A program made the position numbers and the translations under genes. From NCBI GenBank assembly GCA_963805305.1, contig CAWDTM010000002.1, forward strand, positions 310,001 through 374,000: a stretch of DNA of 64,000 bases, read 5' to 3'. This DNA comes from CAVXEH01 sp963805305 (GTDB lineage Bacteria > Chloroflexota > Limnocylindria > QHBO01). Below are positions 1 to 8,688 of the stretch, in pieces (the stretch's first letter is position 1; each line of letters starts with the position of its first letter). The notes under the pieces were generated by a model. The model did not search any database, was not told where the DNA came from, and saw nothing but the letters and a program-made list of their open reading frames with translations.

Positions 1-264
1 GCCGAGCGAGCTCGTTCGCTCGCGCCGGAGGCTGGCGAGGCGGGCCGGGCGGCCGTGGAGGCCCTGGCCGCCGCCGGACAGTCCGGCTGGCGCGAGACGC
101 TGGCCCAGGCCAAGGAGATCGGCCAGGTCGACATCGAGGCCTGCTCCCTCTCCATGGATCTCCTGCACCTCACCCCCGACGACCTCGATCCCCTGGTGGA
201 CGGTGTGGAGGGCGTCACCGCCTTCTGGCTCGCCGCCTCCGAGGGCCAGGTCGTGTTCATCTAG
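1..264 (+). CDS. DsrE/DsrF-like sulfur-carrier protein, C-terminal part (5' truncated)
   Basis: The frame is open from base 1 and stops at TAG 262-264, so the gene begins outside the window. The visible 87 residues end in a block (Ala-Cys-Ser-Leu-Ser-Met-Asp, then a Val-Asp-Gly-Val-Glu-Gly-Val stretch, ending Val-Phe-Ile) that resembles the C-terminus of the protein at 529-1110. DsrE-family proteins carry persulfide sulfur on a conserved Cys in cytoplasmic sulfur relays; the Cys before Ser-Leu-Ser-Met-Asp is the likely one. It is followed 20 nt later by a TusA gene, so sulfur trafficking is the probable role. The subfamily cannot be fixed without the N-terminus. Confidence 0.75.
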   Translation, partial: AERARSLAPEAGEAGRAAVEALAAAGQSGWRETLAQAKEIGQVDIEACSLSMDLLHLTPDDLDPLVDGVEGVTAFWLAASEGQVVFI

Positions 265-284
265 AGCGAAAGGATCAGCGTGAC

Positions 285-518
285 ATGACCGTCGAGATCT
301 CCCAGCACGTTGACGCGCGCAACCTCTCCTGCCCCATGCCCATCGTGAAGACCGCGGTGGCCATCAAGGGGCTGGCCTCCGGCGAGCTGCTGGAGGTTCT
401 GGCGACCGACCCGGGTTCGACGAAGGACTTCGCCGCCTGGAGCCAGACGACCGGAAACGTGCTCGTCGAGCAGAGTGCCGAGGACGGGGTCTACCGCTTC
501 GTTCTCCGCAAGAAGTGA
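285..518 (+). CDS. TusA-family sulfurtransferase (first copy)
   Basis: A 77-residue protein, the normal length of TusA/SirA single-domain sulfur carriers. The family signature Cys-Pro-x-Pro is at residues 16-19, with Cys16 expected to carry the persulfide. TusA proteins hand sulfur between rhodanese/DsrE donors and acceptors such as tRNA-thiolation, molybdopterin or sulfur-oxidation enzymes. It lies between two DsrE-like genes in a tight operon. An AAAGGA-type ribosome site sits about 9 nt before the ATG. With another TusA at 1130 and a flavoprotein at 1393, a dissimilatory or detoxifying sulfur role is more likely than tRNA thiolation, but this is inference. Confidence 0.9.
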   Translation: MTVEISQHVDARNLSCPMPIVKTAVAIKGLASGELLEVLATDPGSTKDFAAWSQTTGNVLVEQSAEDGVYRFVLRKK

Positions 519-528
519 GGACCCACCA

Positions 529-1110
529 ATGACCGTTACGACCAAGCCGGACGCGGTCGAGGAGCTGCTCCACGACGAGTCGCTCATCGCCGGGACCGCG
601 ACGGAGCCCGCCAGCCAGGCAGAGGCTCCCAAGAAGACCAACTCGATCATCCTTATTGCGGAGAGCGGCGACCTGGAGAAGACCTGGGCGACCACGATCC
701 TGGCCTCGACCGCTGCGGCCTCAGGGATGGATGTCTCCATCTTCTTCACCTTCTGGGGCTTCATGGCGCTCGTGAAGCCTGAGAAGCGCACCTTCGGCGA
801 GAACTGGATGCAGAAGATGATGTCGGTCATGAATCGGCCCGGCATCGATCATCTCAAGCTGAGCCGCATGAACTTCATGGGCATGGGGCCGTGGATGATG
901 GGCAAGCTCGCCAAGCAGTACGGCGTTGCCAAGCCGGCCGAGCTCCTGGAGATGGCCATGGCCATGGGGGTCAAGATCCTGCCCTGCCAGATGAGCATGG
1001 ACATGTTCGGGCTCAAGCGGGAAGACCTCGTGGACGGCATCGAGGAGCCCGTCGGCGCGGCCAGCGTGCTGGCCATGATCGCCGAAGGGACCCCGGCCCT
1101 CTTCATCTAA
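529..1110 (+). CDS. DsrE2-like sulfur-carrier protein
   Basis: A 193-residue protein of the DsrE/DsrF/DsrH-like family, closest in style to DsrE2. The N-terminal 35 residues are a variable Ala/Glu-rich extension; the core follows, with a hydrophobic strand near residue 40 and a Met-rich helical stretch around residues 94-125. The putative persulfide Cys is C153 in a Pro-Cys-Gln-Met-Ser-Met-Asp motif that parallels the upstream partial gene. The ATG at 529 is chosen because GTGAGG lies 8 nt upstream; starting earlier would overlap the TusA gene. In sulfur oxidisers dsrE2 typically sits with tusA and rhodanese genes; no rhodanese is visible here. Confidence 0.87.
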   Translation: MTVTTKPDAVEELLHDESLIAGTATEPASQAEAPKKTNSIILIAESGDLEKTWATTILASTAAASGMDVSIFFTFWGFMALVKPEKRTFGENWMQKMMSVMNRPGIDHLKLSRMNFMGMGPWMMGKLAKQYGVAKPAELLEMAMAMGVKILPCQMSMDMFGLKREDLVDGIEEPVGAASVLAMIAEGTPALFI

Positions 1111-1129
1111 CCCGAAAGGACGTACCGAC

Positions 1130-1378
1130 ATGCTCGAGAATCCGAGCGTCACCGCCACCCGCACCATCGACGCGCGGGGCAGCTACTGCCCCGGCCCGCT
1201 GATGGAGCTGATCCGGGCGATCCGCGAAGGAGCCGTGGGCGACGTCATCGCCGTCCTCTCATCGGACTCCGGGTCGAAGATCGACATCCCAAAGTGGGTC
1301 GAGAAGGCGGGCCATCGGCTCGTCGGGATCACGACCACCAACGGCTACGACGAGATCGTGGTCGAGAAGCTGCGCTGA
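1130..1378 (+). CDS. TusA-family sulfurtransferase (second copy)
   Basis: An 82-residue TusA-like protein with the Cys-Pro-Gly-Pro motif at residues 20-23. An AAAGGA site lies about 9 nt upstream of the ATG, 19 nt after the DsrE2-like stop. It differs clearly from the first TusA (different motif interior and C-terminus), so the two copies probably serve different donors or acceptors. Together with the preceding gene it repeats the DsrE-TusA order seen at 1-518. The SQR-like flavoprotein follows 14 nt later. Confidence 0.9.
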   Translation: MLENPSVTATRTIDARGSYCPGPLMELIRAIREGAVGDVIAVLSSDSGSKIDIPKWVEKAGHRLVGITTTNGYDEIVVEKLR

Positions 1379-1392
1379 GGGACGCGAAACCA

Positions 1393-2550
1393 ATGCAGCG
1401 CATTGTCGTCGTTGGTGGCGGGGTGGGGGGGACCCTCGCTGCCAACCTCCTGGCCCGCGAGCTGGGCCGGCAGATCGACCGCGGCGAGGTCAGCCTGACG
1501 GTGATCGACCTCGAGGGCGAGCATGTCTACCAACCAGGCTTCATGTACATCGCCATGGGGAACCAGAAGCCCTCCGGGCTCGTCCGCCCCGAGCGCAGCC
1601 TCCTCGACAAGCGGGTGCGACTCGAGGTCGGCGAGGTGACCCGGATCGACACCGACGGGCAGCTCGTGGAGCTGAGCGGCGGCGAGCGGCTGGCCTACGA
1701 CCACCTGATCCTGGCCAGCGGCTCGCGCATCGTTCCCGAGCTGATCCCGGGGCTCGCCGAGGAGGCCCATCACTTCTATGGCGTCGAACCGGCGCAGCGC
1801 CTGCGCGAGGCGCTCGACGCCTTCACCGGCGGACGAATCGTGATCGGGATCGCGGGCATGCCGTACAAGTGCCCGCCGGCCCCGCTGGAGGTCTCATTCC
1901 TCATCGAGTCCGAGCTCCGCGAGCGCGGGCTGCGCGAGAAGAGCGAGATCCATTTCTGCTCGCCCATCGGACGTGCGTTCACGATCGAGAGTGTCAGTGA
2001 GATGGCCACGCCCATCCTCGCGGAGAAGGGGATCGAGCTGCACACGTTCTTCAACGTCGAGGCAATCGACCGTGACGCGAAGAAGGTGATCAGCCTGGAG
2101 GGAGAGGAGCTGCCCTACGACCTGCTGATCCTGGTGCCGCCCCACCGCGGCGCGCAGTTCCTGATCGACTCGCAGCTGGCGCCGGCGCCCGGCGGCTGGC
2201 TGCCGACCGACAAGCACACCCTGGAGGTTGGCGGACGAGCCAACATCCACGCCCTGGGAGATGCCACCGACCTGCCCCTCTCGAAGGCGGGATCGACGGC
2301 CCATTTCGAGGCACCCATCGTGGCAGAACGGGTCGCGGCGGCCGTCACCGGTCGCGAGCCACACGCGAAGAAGGGCAGCTACACCGGGAAGGTGATGTGC
2401 TTCTTCGAGGTTGGCGACGGGAAGGGGACCCTGCTCCAGTTCGACTACGATCACCCGCCCAAGCCGCCGACCCCGAACCGTCTCTGGCACATGGGCAAGA
2501 TCGTGTTCAACAAAACGTACTGGCACACGGTACCGAAGGGTCGCGTCTAG
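1393..2550 (+). CDS. Sulfide:quinone oxidoreductase-like FAD flavoprotein
   Basis: A 385-residue pyridine-nucleotide-disulfide-type flavoprotein. The N-terminal dinucleotide fold has Gly-Gly-Gly-Val-Gly-Gly at residues 8-13, and the C-terminal FAD segment has Gly-Asp-Ala-Thr near residues 289-292. Cys160, in a Lys-Cys-Pro-Pro-Ala-Pro context, matches the position of a catalytic Cys in sulfide:quinone oxidoreductases; the other cysteines are C189 and C336, so the full three-Cys set of classical SQR is not obvious. The likely role is oxidising sulfide or a protein persulfide and passing electrons to quinone at the membrane. It closes the DsrE/TusA operon. The start is the ATG at 1393 with GAGGGA upstream. 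Confidence 0.82.
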   Translation: MQRIVVVGGGVGGTLAANLLARELGRQIDRGEVSLTVIDLEGEHVYQPGFMYIAMGNQKPSGLVRPERSLLDKRVRLEVGEVTRIDTDGQLVELSGGERLAYDHLILASGSRIVPELIPGLAEEAHHFYGVEPAQRLREALDAFTGGRIVIGIAGMPYKCPPAPLEVSFLIESELRERGLREKSEIHFCSPIGRAFTIESVSEMATPILAEKGIELHTFFNVEAIDRDAKKVISLEGEELPYDLLILVPPHRGAQFLIDSQLAPAPGGWLPTDKHTLEVGGRANIHALGDATDLPLSKAGSTAHFEAPIVAERVAAAVTGREPHAKKGSYTGKVMCFFEVGDGKGTLLQFDYDHPPKPPTPNRLWHMGKIVFNKTYWHTVPKGRV

Positions 2551-3563
2551 CGCGGGGACTCGCGCCCTTCGGGAAGCAGGACGGCGGCGCCGGCGCCGAT
2601 CCGCCCGGCCTCGAGGTCGGCGAGCGCCGCTGACGCGCGCTCGAGCGGGTACAGCGTCGGGTTCGTGGCGATCCCGATCTCGCCGGCGATCTCGAGGAAC
2701 TCCCGGGCGTCGGCCCGGGTGACGTTGGCCACCGAGACGACCCCGCGCTCCCACCACAGGTCGTCATAGTCGAAGGCGGGAATACCGTCGAGGTGGATGG
2801 CGTTGATCGCCACCGTTCCGCCACGGTCGAGCGCCCGCAGCGCGTCCAGCACCACCGAACCGACCGGGGCGAAGGTCACCGCAGCGTCAAGCGGCATGGG
2901 CGGGCGCTCGCCGGAGTCCCCGGCCCAGGCGGCACCCATGGCGAGGGCGCGACGGCGGTCCTCGACCGAGCGGCTGACCGCGTAGACCTCGCACTCCCAG
3001 TGACGGGCGACCTGAATGGCGAGCAAGGCGGACGCGCCGAAGCCGTAGAGTCCCAGGCGGCCCCCCGGGCGGATCCCCGACCGCCGGAGGGCCCGGTAGC
3101 CAATCACCCCGCCGCACAGGAGCGGAGCCAGCGCCGCGGGCTCCCCCGCGGGGAGGCGCGCCGCGAAGTCGGCCCGAAGGACCATCTGCTCCGCGTAGCC
3201 GCCGTCGACGTCCCAGCCGGTGAAACGAGCATCGGCGCACAGGTTCTCGCGTCCGCTCTCGCAGGCCGGGCAGTGACCGCAGGCCTCCGCCAGCCAGAAG
3301 GCACCGGCGACTTCGCCCTCACGCCACGCGTCCACGCCGGGACCCACGGCCAGCACGCGCCCCACGACCTGGTGGCCGGGGATCACCGGCAGCCGTCGTG
3401 CGGGCAGATCGCCGCGCACGAGCTGGAGGTCTGTTCGGCAGCACGCGCAGGCCAGGACCGAGATCAGGATCTCGCCCTGACCGGGCTCCGGCGCGGGACG
3501 GGTGGCCGCCTCGACGGGCGGTGGGCCGTGCGCGGCGGGGTGGGTGAGAACCTGCGCGTCCAT
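2547..3563 (-). CDS. Zinc-dependent alcohol dehydrogenase family protein
   Basis: A 338-residue medium-chain dehydrogenase/reductase. Near residues 37-41 are the cysteines of the catalytic-zinc region, followed by Pro-Gly-His. A Cys-x2-Cys-x2-Cys-x7-Cys structural-zinc lobe lies near residues 97-110, and a nucleotide-binding Gly-Phe-Gly-Ala turn is in the middle. Substrate unknown; simple alcohols or aldehydes are typical. The ATG has AGAGG about 8 nt upstream, and the gene follows the KimA-like gene by 17 nt on the same strand, so they may be cotranscribed. It converges on the SQR-like gene and both stop codons come from one CTAG (2547-2550). Confidence 0.88.
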   Translation of the reverse strand: MDAQVLTHPAAHGPPPVEAATRPAPEPGQGEILISVLACACCRTDLQLVRGDLPARRLPVIPGHQVVGRVLAVGPGVDAWREGEVAGAFWLAEACGHCPACESGRENLCADARFTGWDVDGGYAEQMVLRADFAARLPAGEPAALAPLLCGGVIGYRALRRSGIRPGGRLGLYGFGASALLAIQVARHWECEVYAVSRSVEDRRRALAMGAAWAGDSGERPPMPLDAAVTFAPVGSVVLDALRALDRGGTVAINAIHLDGIPAFDYDDLWWERGVVSVANVTRADAREFLEIAGEIGIATNPTLYPLERASAALADLEAGRIGAGAAVLLPEGRESPR

Positions 3564-3580
3564 GACTGCCTCTCGTCAAC

Positions 3581-5626
3581 CTACGACCGGCGGCGACTGG
3601 GCAGGTGGTACGGGACGTCCGCCACGATCGTGTTCCGGCGCGCGAAGAGCCGAAGCTTGAGCCGGAATGCGGTCTGGTTGTGCAGCAGATTCTCCCACCA
3701 GTGACGGGGGACGAACTCGGTGAGGACCACGAGGATCGGTCGCGACGGATCCTGCTTGGAAAGGGCGTCCATGTAGGCGAGCAGCGGGCCGATGAGGGCG
3801 CGGTACGGCGACTCGACCACGACCAGCTCGGTGGCACCTGCCCAGCTCGGCCAGCGCTCGCGGAGCGCCGCGGCGGTCGCGGGATCGTTGGTGACGTGAA
3901 CCGCGGTGGGATGGTCCGAGATGGAGTTGGCGAAGGCGATCGCCTGACGGGCCGGGCGATCGAGGCGAGCGATGGGCACGATCACGATCGGCTCCGTGGC
4001 GACCTCGCGGCCCTCGGGGATGTGATCGAGCTCGAGCGCCTCGCTGATGCCGCGGTAGTGGCGACGGATCCCGAGCATGATCGTGATCAGGATCGGCGCC
4101 ATGACGATGACCAGCCAGGCGCCCGAGAGGAACTTCGTGGAAGCGACGATCAGGGCGATGACCCCGGTCGTGGCCGCTCCAAGGCCGTTGATCAGCAGGC
4201 CACGGCGCCAGCCCGGATCCCGTCGCCGCCACCACCGGACGACCATCCCGCTCTGGGAAAGCGTGAACGCGACGAAGACCCCCAGGGTGTAGAGCGGGAT
4301 GAGCGCCGTGACCGATGCCTGGAATGCGATGAGCAGGAGAGTCGCCAGGCCGGAGAGGGCCACGATTCCGGTCGTGAACGCCAGCCGCTCCCCGCGAAAG
4401 CCGAACTGACGGGGCATGAAGCCGTCGCGGGCGAGAAACGAGGCCAGCCGCGGGAAGTCGGCGAAGCTCGTGTTCGCGGCAAGGGCGAGGATCAGCGTGG
4501 TGGCCACCTGGAGCACGATCAGGTAGGGCCCGTCGCCCATCACCTGGCGGGTGATCAGGGAGAGCACCGTGCGCTGTTCGGTGGGATCGGGAACCACGTG
4601 GATGACGCTGGCCAGCGCGCTGATGCCCACGAACAGGCTGCCGAAGATGATCGCCGCCCAGGTCAGCGTGATCCGGGCGTTCCGCCACTCCGGCGCCTTG
4701 AAGGCCGGCACGCCGTCTGAGATGGCCTCCACGCCGGTGAGGGCCGCGGCCCCGGAGCTGAAGGCGCGCAGGATCAGGAAGAGCGTCAGGGCGGAGGTCG
4801 CCTCCTCGGCCTTGAGCCACCCGGCAGGGGCCGCAAACGTGCCGAGGTCGTTCAGCACGAAGGCACGGAAGAGGCCCCATCCGATGAGTCCCACGATGGC
4901 GAGGATGTACAGGTAGGTGGGTGCCATGAAGATGGTGCCCGACTCGCGGATGCCGCGAAGGTTGCCCAGCATCAGGAGGGCGACGATGCCAATGGCAATC
5001 AGGACCCGGTCCCCGAACAGGGACGGCGCGATGGAGGTGATGGCCGCCACCCCTGCGGATACGGAGACCGCCACCGTGAGCACGTAGTCGATGAGCAGCG
5101 CCGATGCCGCGACCAGCCCGGACAGCGCCCCGAGGTTGTCGCTGGCAACGATGTAGCTCGACGCGCCTTCGGGATAGGCCCTGATCGTCTGCCGGTAGCT
5201 CGTGGCGACGATGGCCAGGATGGCGGCGATCACCAGGGTGATGGGCATCACCAGGGAGAAGCTCGTGATCCCGGCCAGGACCAGGATCCGCATCATCTCC
5301 TCGGTCGCGTACGCGGACGAGCTGATGTTGTCCGAGCTGAAGATCGCCAATGCCTTGAGCTTCGTGAGCCGCTCGGTGTGCTCGCGATGGGTCGAGATCG
5401 GCCGACCGATGAGGATGGTCCGCAGCCCGCGCATGACGCGGCTCGACCAGCCGGCTCGATCGAGGACCGTCCGTTCGGTGGCGATCAGGCCGCCCTGGCC
5501 GCGCTCGAACTCCTCCTCGAAGGGCCGGACGATCCGGACGTAGCTATCCCCGGGGCGCGCGCCACGACGCCGTTCCCGGACCTCCAGGAGCGGGTCGATC
5601 GGTCGAGGGGGGTCGGTGTCAGGCAC
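3581..5626 (-). CDS. KimA-like APC-fold potassium transporter (downstream copy)
   Basis: A 681-residue membrane permease with about 12 hydrophobic segments and a C-terminal cytoplasmic domain resembling universal stress proteins. It aligns by eye along its length with Bacillus subtilis KimA, the c-di-AMP-controlled K+/H+ symporter, after a 63-residue N-terminal extension. The residues I equate with KimA Asp36, Tyr43, Asp117, Thr121 and Ser125 are present here as D99, Y106, D180, T184 and S188 with identical spacing. High-affinity K+ uptake is therefore likely; generic amino-acid permease annotation is the alternative. It starts 6 nt after the stop of its paralogue, so translation is probably coupled. 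Confidence 0.85.
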   Translation of the reverse strand: MPDTDPPRPIDPLLEVRERRRGARPGDSYVRIVRPFEEEFERGQGGLIATERTVLDRAGWSSRVMRGLRTILIGRPISTHREHTERLTKLKALAIFSSDNISSSAYATEEMMRILVLAGITSFSLVMPITLVIAAILAIVATSYRQTIRAYPEGASSYIVASDNLGALSGLVAASALLIDYVLTVAVSVSAGVAAITSIAPSLFGDRVLIAIGIVALLMLGNLRGIRESGTIFMAPTYLYILAIVGLIGWGLFRAFVLNDLGTFAAPAGWLKAEEATSALTLFLILRAFSSGAAALTGVEAISDGVPAFKAPEWRNARITLTWAAIIFGSLFVGISALASVIHVVPDPTEQRTVLSLITRQVMGDGPYLIVLQVATTLILALAANTSFADFPRLASFLARDGFMPRQFGFRGERLAFTTGIVALSGLATLLLIAFQASVTALIPLYTLGVFVAFTLSQSGMVVRWWRRRDPGWRRGLLINGLGAATTGVIALIVASTKFLSGAWLVIVMAPILITIMLGIRRHYRGISEALELDHIPEGREVATEPIVIVPIARLDRPARQAIAFANSISDHPTAVHVTNDPATAAALRERWPSWAGATELVVVESPYRALIGPLLAYMDALSKQDPSRPILVVLTEFVPRHWWENLLHNQTAFRLKLRLFARRNTIVADVPYHLPSRRRS

Positions 5627-5632
5627 GGGCGA

Positions 5633-7723
5633 TCACGGGTGCGCGGCGCGCGAATCCGGTCCTCCATCAGGAGGAAGGTGGTACGGGATATCGGCGACGA
5701 TCGTGTTGCGCCGGAAGAAGAGGCGGAGCTTCAGACGCAGGGTGGTCTGGTTATGCAGCAGGTTCTCCCACCAGTGGCGCGGCACGACCTCGGAGAGTAC
5801 CACCAGCACCGGCCGATCCGGATCCTGCCGGTCGAGCGCGTCCAGGTAGGACAGGAGCGGCCCGACCAGCGCTCGATACGGCGACTCCACGATCACCAGT
5901 CGCGTGGTACCCGCCCATTCCGGCCAGCGTGCGCGCAGCTCCGCCGCATCCTCCGGGTCGTTCGTGACATGCACGGCCACCGCATCGTCCGAGATCGAGT
6001 TCGCGAAGGCGATCGCCTGGCGCGCCGGCGCGTCGAGCCGCGCAATGGGAACGACGACGGTGGGCGGAACTGCGACCTCCGCCCCTTCGGGGATCCGCGC
6101 CACGCTCACCGAGCGCTGGAGGTGCTGGTAGTGGCGGCGGATGCTCATGAGCAGCGCCATGAGCAGGGGGACCAGGATGACGACCACCCAGGCGCCCGCG
6201 GCGAAGTTGCTGACCCCCACGACCACGGCGACCACAGCGGTCGTTGCCGCCCCGAGGCCGTTGATCATCATCCCGCGTCGCCATCCCGACTCGTGGCGAC
6301 GGTACCAGCGGACGAACATGCCGGCCTGGGAGAGGGTGAAGGCCAGGAAGACCCCCAGCGTGTAGAGTGGGATCAGGCCGCTGACGCTCGCGTCGAAGAG
6401 CCACAGAAGGAAGATCGCCATGGCCGCGAGGGCCACGATTCCGGTGGTGAACGCGAGCCGCTCGCCGCGGAAGGCGAACTGGCGTGGCATGAAGCCGTCG
6501 CGTGCCAGGAACGAGGAGAGACGCGGGAAGTCGGCGAAGCTCGTGTTGGCGGCCAGCGCCAGCAGGAGCGCGGTGGAGACCTGGGCCAGGACCAGGACGG
6601 GACCATCGCCGGCGAGGTGCCGGACCAGCTGGCTCAGGACGGTGACCTCCTCGTTGGGGTCCGGGATGATACCGATCTTCGTCACGAGGAAGGCGATCCC
6701 CACGAACAGGGCGGCGAAGATCGAGGTGGCCCAGGTCAGGGTCGTCCGCGCGTTCCGCCACTCCGGTGCCTTGAAGGCCGGCACCCCGTCGGAGATGGCC
6801 TCCACCCCGGTGAGCGCCACCGCGCCCTGGGAAAAGGCCCGCAGGATCACGAACAGCCCCAGAGTACTGCCACCGGATGCGAAGGTCGCCTCCCAGGCTG
6901 CCGGCGGCACGTATGTCGGGAGGTCACCGGAGACGACGCGGAACAGGCCGTAGACGATGAGCGACAGCATGACCCCCAGGTACAGGTAGGTGGGCGCCAT
7001 GAAGATGGACCCCGACTCGCGGATGCCACGCAGATTCCCGACGGTCAGCAGTGCGACGAAGCCAATGGTCAGCTCCACCTTGATCGGGAAGAGCGACGGC
7101 ATGATCGAGGTCATGGCCGCGACGCCGGCGGAGATGGAGACGGCGACGGTGACGACGTAGCCGATGAGCAGCGCCGCGGCGGCGAGGACGCCAAGGCGGT
7201 CGCCCAGGTTGTCGCTGGCCACGATGTAGCTGCTGGCGCCGTTGGGGTAGGCGCGGATCGTCTGGCGATACGACGCGGTCACGATCGCGAGCATGAGGAC
7301 GATCAGCCCGGCCAGCGGGAGGGTCAGGGCGAGCGCCCCGACGCTCGCGAAGGCGATGACCCGCATGATCTCCTCCGGTCCGTAGGCCGAGGAGCTGATG
7401 TTGTCCGAGCTGAAGATCGCGAGGGCCTTCAGCTTGGTCAGGCGCTCGGTGTGCTCGTGCTTGGAGCTGATGGGCCGACCGATGAGGAATGTCCGCAAGC
7501 CGCGAAGCGTCGCTGTCCAGCCGGATCGCTGGAGGACGGTGCGCTCGGAGGCGACGAGGTGCCCCTCTTCTCCGCGCCCGAACTCGTCCTCGAAGGGACG
7601 GACGATCTTGACCCGACGATCACCGGGCCGTTTGCCGAGATGGGTCTCCCGGACCTCGAGGAAGGGATCGACCTTCCGGGTGCCTTCTCCATTGGGGCGG
7701 TCGGGATGGTTGCGGGCGGTCAT
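5633..7723 (-). CDS. KimA-like APC-fold permease, upstream copy with Asp-to-Gly change
   Basis: A 696-residue paralogue of the next gene with the same layout: N-terminal cytoplasmic extension, about 12 membrane segments, C-terminal USP-like domain. The equivalents of KimA Asp36, Tyr43, Thr121 and Ser125 are D107, Y114, T192 and S196, but the Asp117 equivalent is Gly188, confirmed from the DNA (codon GGC on the minus strand). Family knowledge suggests this Asp takes part in ion binding or proton coupling, so the copy may have altered selectivity or coupling or act with its partner. I saw no ydaO-type c-di-AMP riboswitch in the 97 nt upstream. Confidence 0.83.
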   Translation of the reverse strand: MTARNHPDRPNGEGTRKVDPFLEVRETHLGKRPGDRRVKIVRPFEDEFGRGEEGHLVASERTVLQRSGWTATLRGLRTFLIGRPISSKHEHTERLTKLKALAIFSSDNISSSAYGPEEIMRVIAFASVGALALTLPLAGLIVLMLAIVTASYRQTIRAYPNGASSYIVASDNLGDRLGVLAAAALLIGYVVTVAVSISAGVAAMTSIMPSLFPIKVELTIGFVALLTVGNLRGIRESGSIFMAPTYLYLGVMLSLIVYGLFRVVSGDLPTYVPPAAWEATFASGGSTLGLFVILRAFSQGAVALTGVEAISDGVPAFKAPEWRNARTTLTWATSIFAALFVGIAFLVTKIGIIPDPNEEVTVLSQLVRHLAGDGPVLVLAQVSTALLLALAANTSFADFPRLSSFLARDGFMPRQFAFRGERLAFTTGIVALAAMAIFLLWLFDASVSGLIPLYTLGVFLAFTLSQAGMFVRWYRRHESGWRRGMMINGLGAATTAVVAVVVGVSNFAAGAWVVVILVPLLMALLMSIRRHYQHLQRSVSVARIPEGAEVAVPPTVVVPIARLDAPARQAIAFANSISDDAVAVHVTNDPEDAAELRARWPEWAGTTRLVIVESPYRALVGPLLSYLDALDRQDPDRPVLVVLSEVVPRHWWENLLHNQTTLRLKLRLFFRRNTIVADIPYHLPPDGGPDSRAAHP

Positions 7724-7820
7724 GCGATCGCCTATTACAGCACGCCCGGCCGTCCCACGAACCCCTCCAGCGGCCGAGCGACGAGGAGATGGGGAAGCGC
7801 GACCGCGTCACGGCAGCGGC

Positions 7821-8678
7821 TCAGTGCTGCCCCAGCGTCCCGTTGACCCGCATCCGGTGCTCGGTTCGCAGGAAGACCCAGCGCCCCAGGATCGTGACCC
7901 CCACGGCGAGGCTCCCGAGCGCAAGCCACTCGAGCGGGAGCGGCAGCAGCGGGCGCGTGCCGATGCCCTGGACGCGGATCAGGTCCAGGGCGTAGGTCGG
8001 CGGCAGCAGGTACGAGATCCATCGCAGGAATCCTGGGAGCACGACAACCGGGAAGGCGGTGCCGCACAGCATGGCGAAGACGAAGTTCGTCGAGTCGACG
8101 AAGAAGTTCGGCTCGCGGATGAGCAGCACGGCGGCAGAGACCGCGAATCCGACCCCCACCATGCTCAGCGCCCCGAGAAGGAGCGCTGGCACCGCGGCAA
8201 CCACCGTGCCGGAGATCGACGCGCCGAAGAAGACGGTCGCGATGGCGATCAGGAGCCCGCTCGCGACGAGAGCGATGAGCATGCCGCTGAGCGCACGCCC
8301 GAGCACGAGCGTGCTCGGCTGGGTGGGCGTCAGGAAGAGCGGCTCGAGCGTGCCGGTGTCCATCTCACGCTTGAAGCTGAAGGCAAGCTCCCAGAAGCCG
8401 GTAGCGATGAGCCCGGCGACGAGCATCCCCAGGAAGAGGTACGCGGCGAGATCCGTGGTGCCGGCGCTCTCCTGCAGGCCCAGCGCGCGACCGCCCACGA
8501 AGAAGGTTGCTCCCAGCAGCAGCGACGGGAGGAGGAACTGGTAGAGCGGCTGGAGCACCTCGTTGGCGAGGTTCAGCGGATAGCGCCGAGCCATGCGAAG
8601 CTCCTTCACGGCAATCGCGCGGGCGGCGCGCAGCTCCGCGGCAAAGTCGGCGCCCGGTCGTGGTCGGGGGATCGTCAT
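7821..8678 (-). CDS. ABC-2 type transporter permease
   Basis: A 285-residue integral membrane protein with six predicted hydrophobic segments and the ABC-2 layout: a cytoplasmic N-terminal helix (residues ~15-35), an EPLFLTP-type cytoplasmic motif in the middle, and a final segment before a basic tail. It pairs with the permease just upstream to form the membrane part of an exporter driven by the ATPase at 9546-10592. The ATG at 8678 is preferred over the longer frame because it leaves a 10-nt gap instead of overlapping the upstream gene. The substrate (drug, lipid or polymer) cannot be read from sequence. Confidence 0.87.
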   Translation of the reverse strand: MTIPRPRPGADFAAELRAARAIAVKELRMARRYPLNLANEVLQPLYQFLLPSLLLGATFFVGGRALGLQESAGTTDLAAYLFLGMLVAGLIATGFWELAFSFKREMDTGTLEPLFLTPTQPSTLVLGRALSGMLIALVASGLLIAIATVFFGASISGTVVAAVPALLLGALSMVGVGFAVSAAVLLIREPNFFVDSTNFVFAMLCGTAFPVVVLPGFLRWISYLLPPTYALDLIRVQGIGTRPLLPLPLEWLALGSLAVGVTILGRWVFLRTEHRMRVNGTLGQH

Positions 8679-8688
8679 CGGCCCGTCC

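Noticed and set aside
7724..7820. A ydaO-type c-di-AMP riboswitch before the kimA-like genes
   Set aside because: The 97-nt gap is too short and I see none of the conserved core; B. subtilis-like control cannot be claimed.
5378..7846. An 822-codon plus-strand frame across the kimA-like genes
   Set aside because: Antisense shadow; Asp/His/Arg-rich with no membrane segments or recognisable domain.
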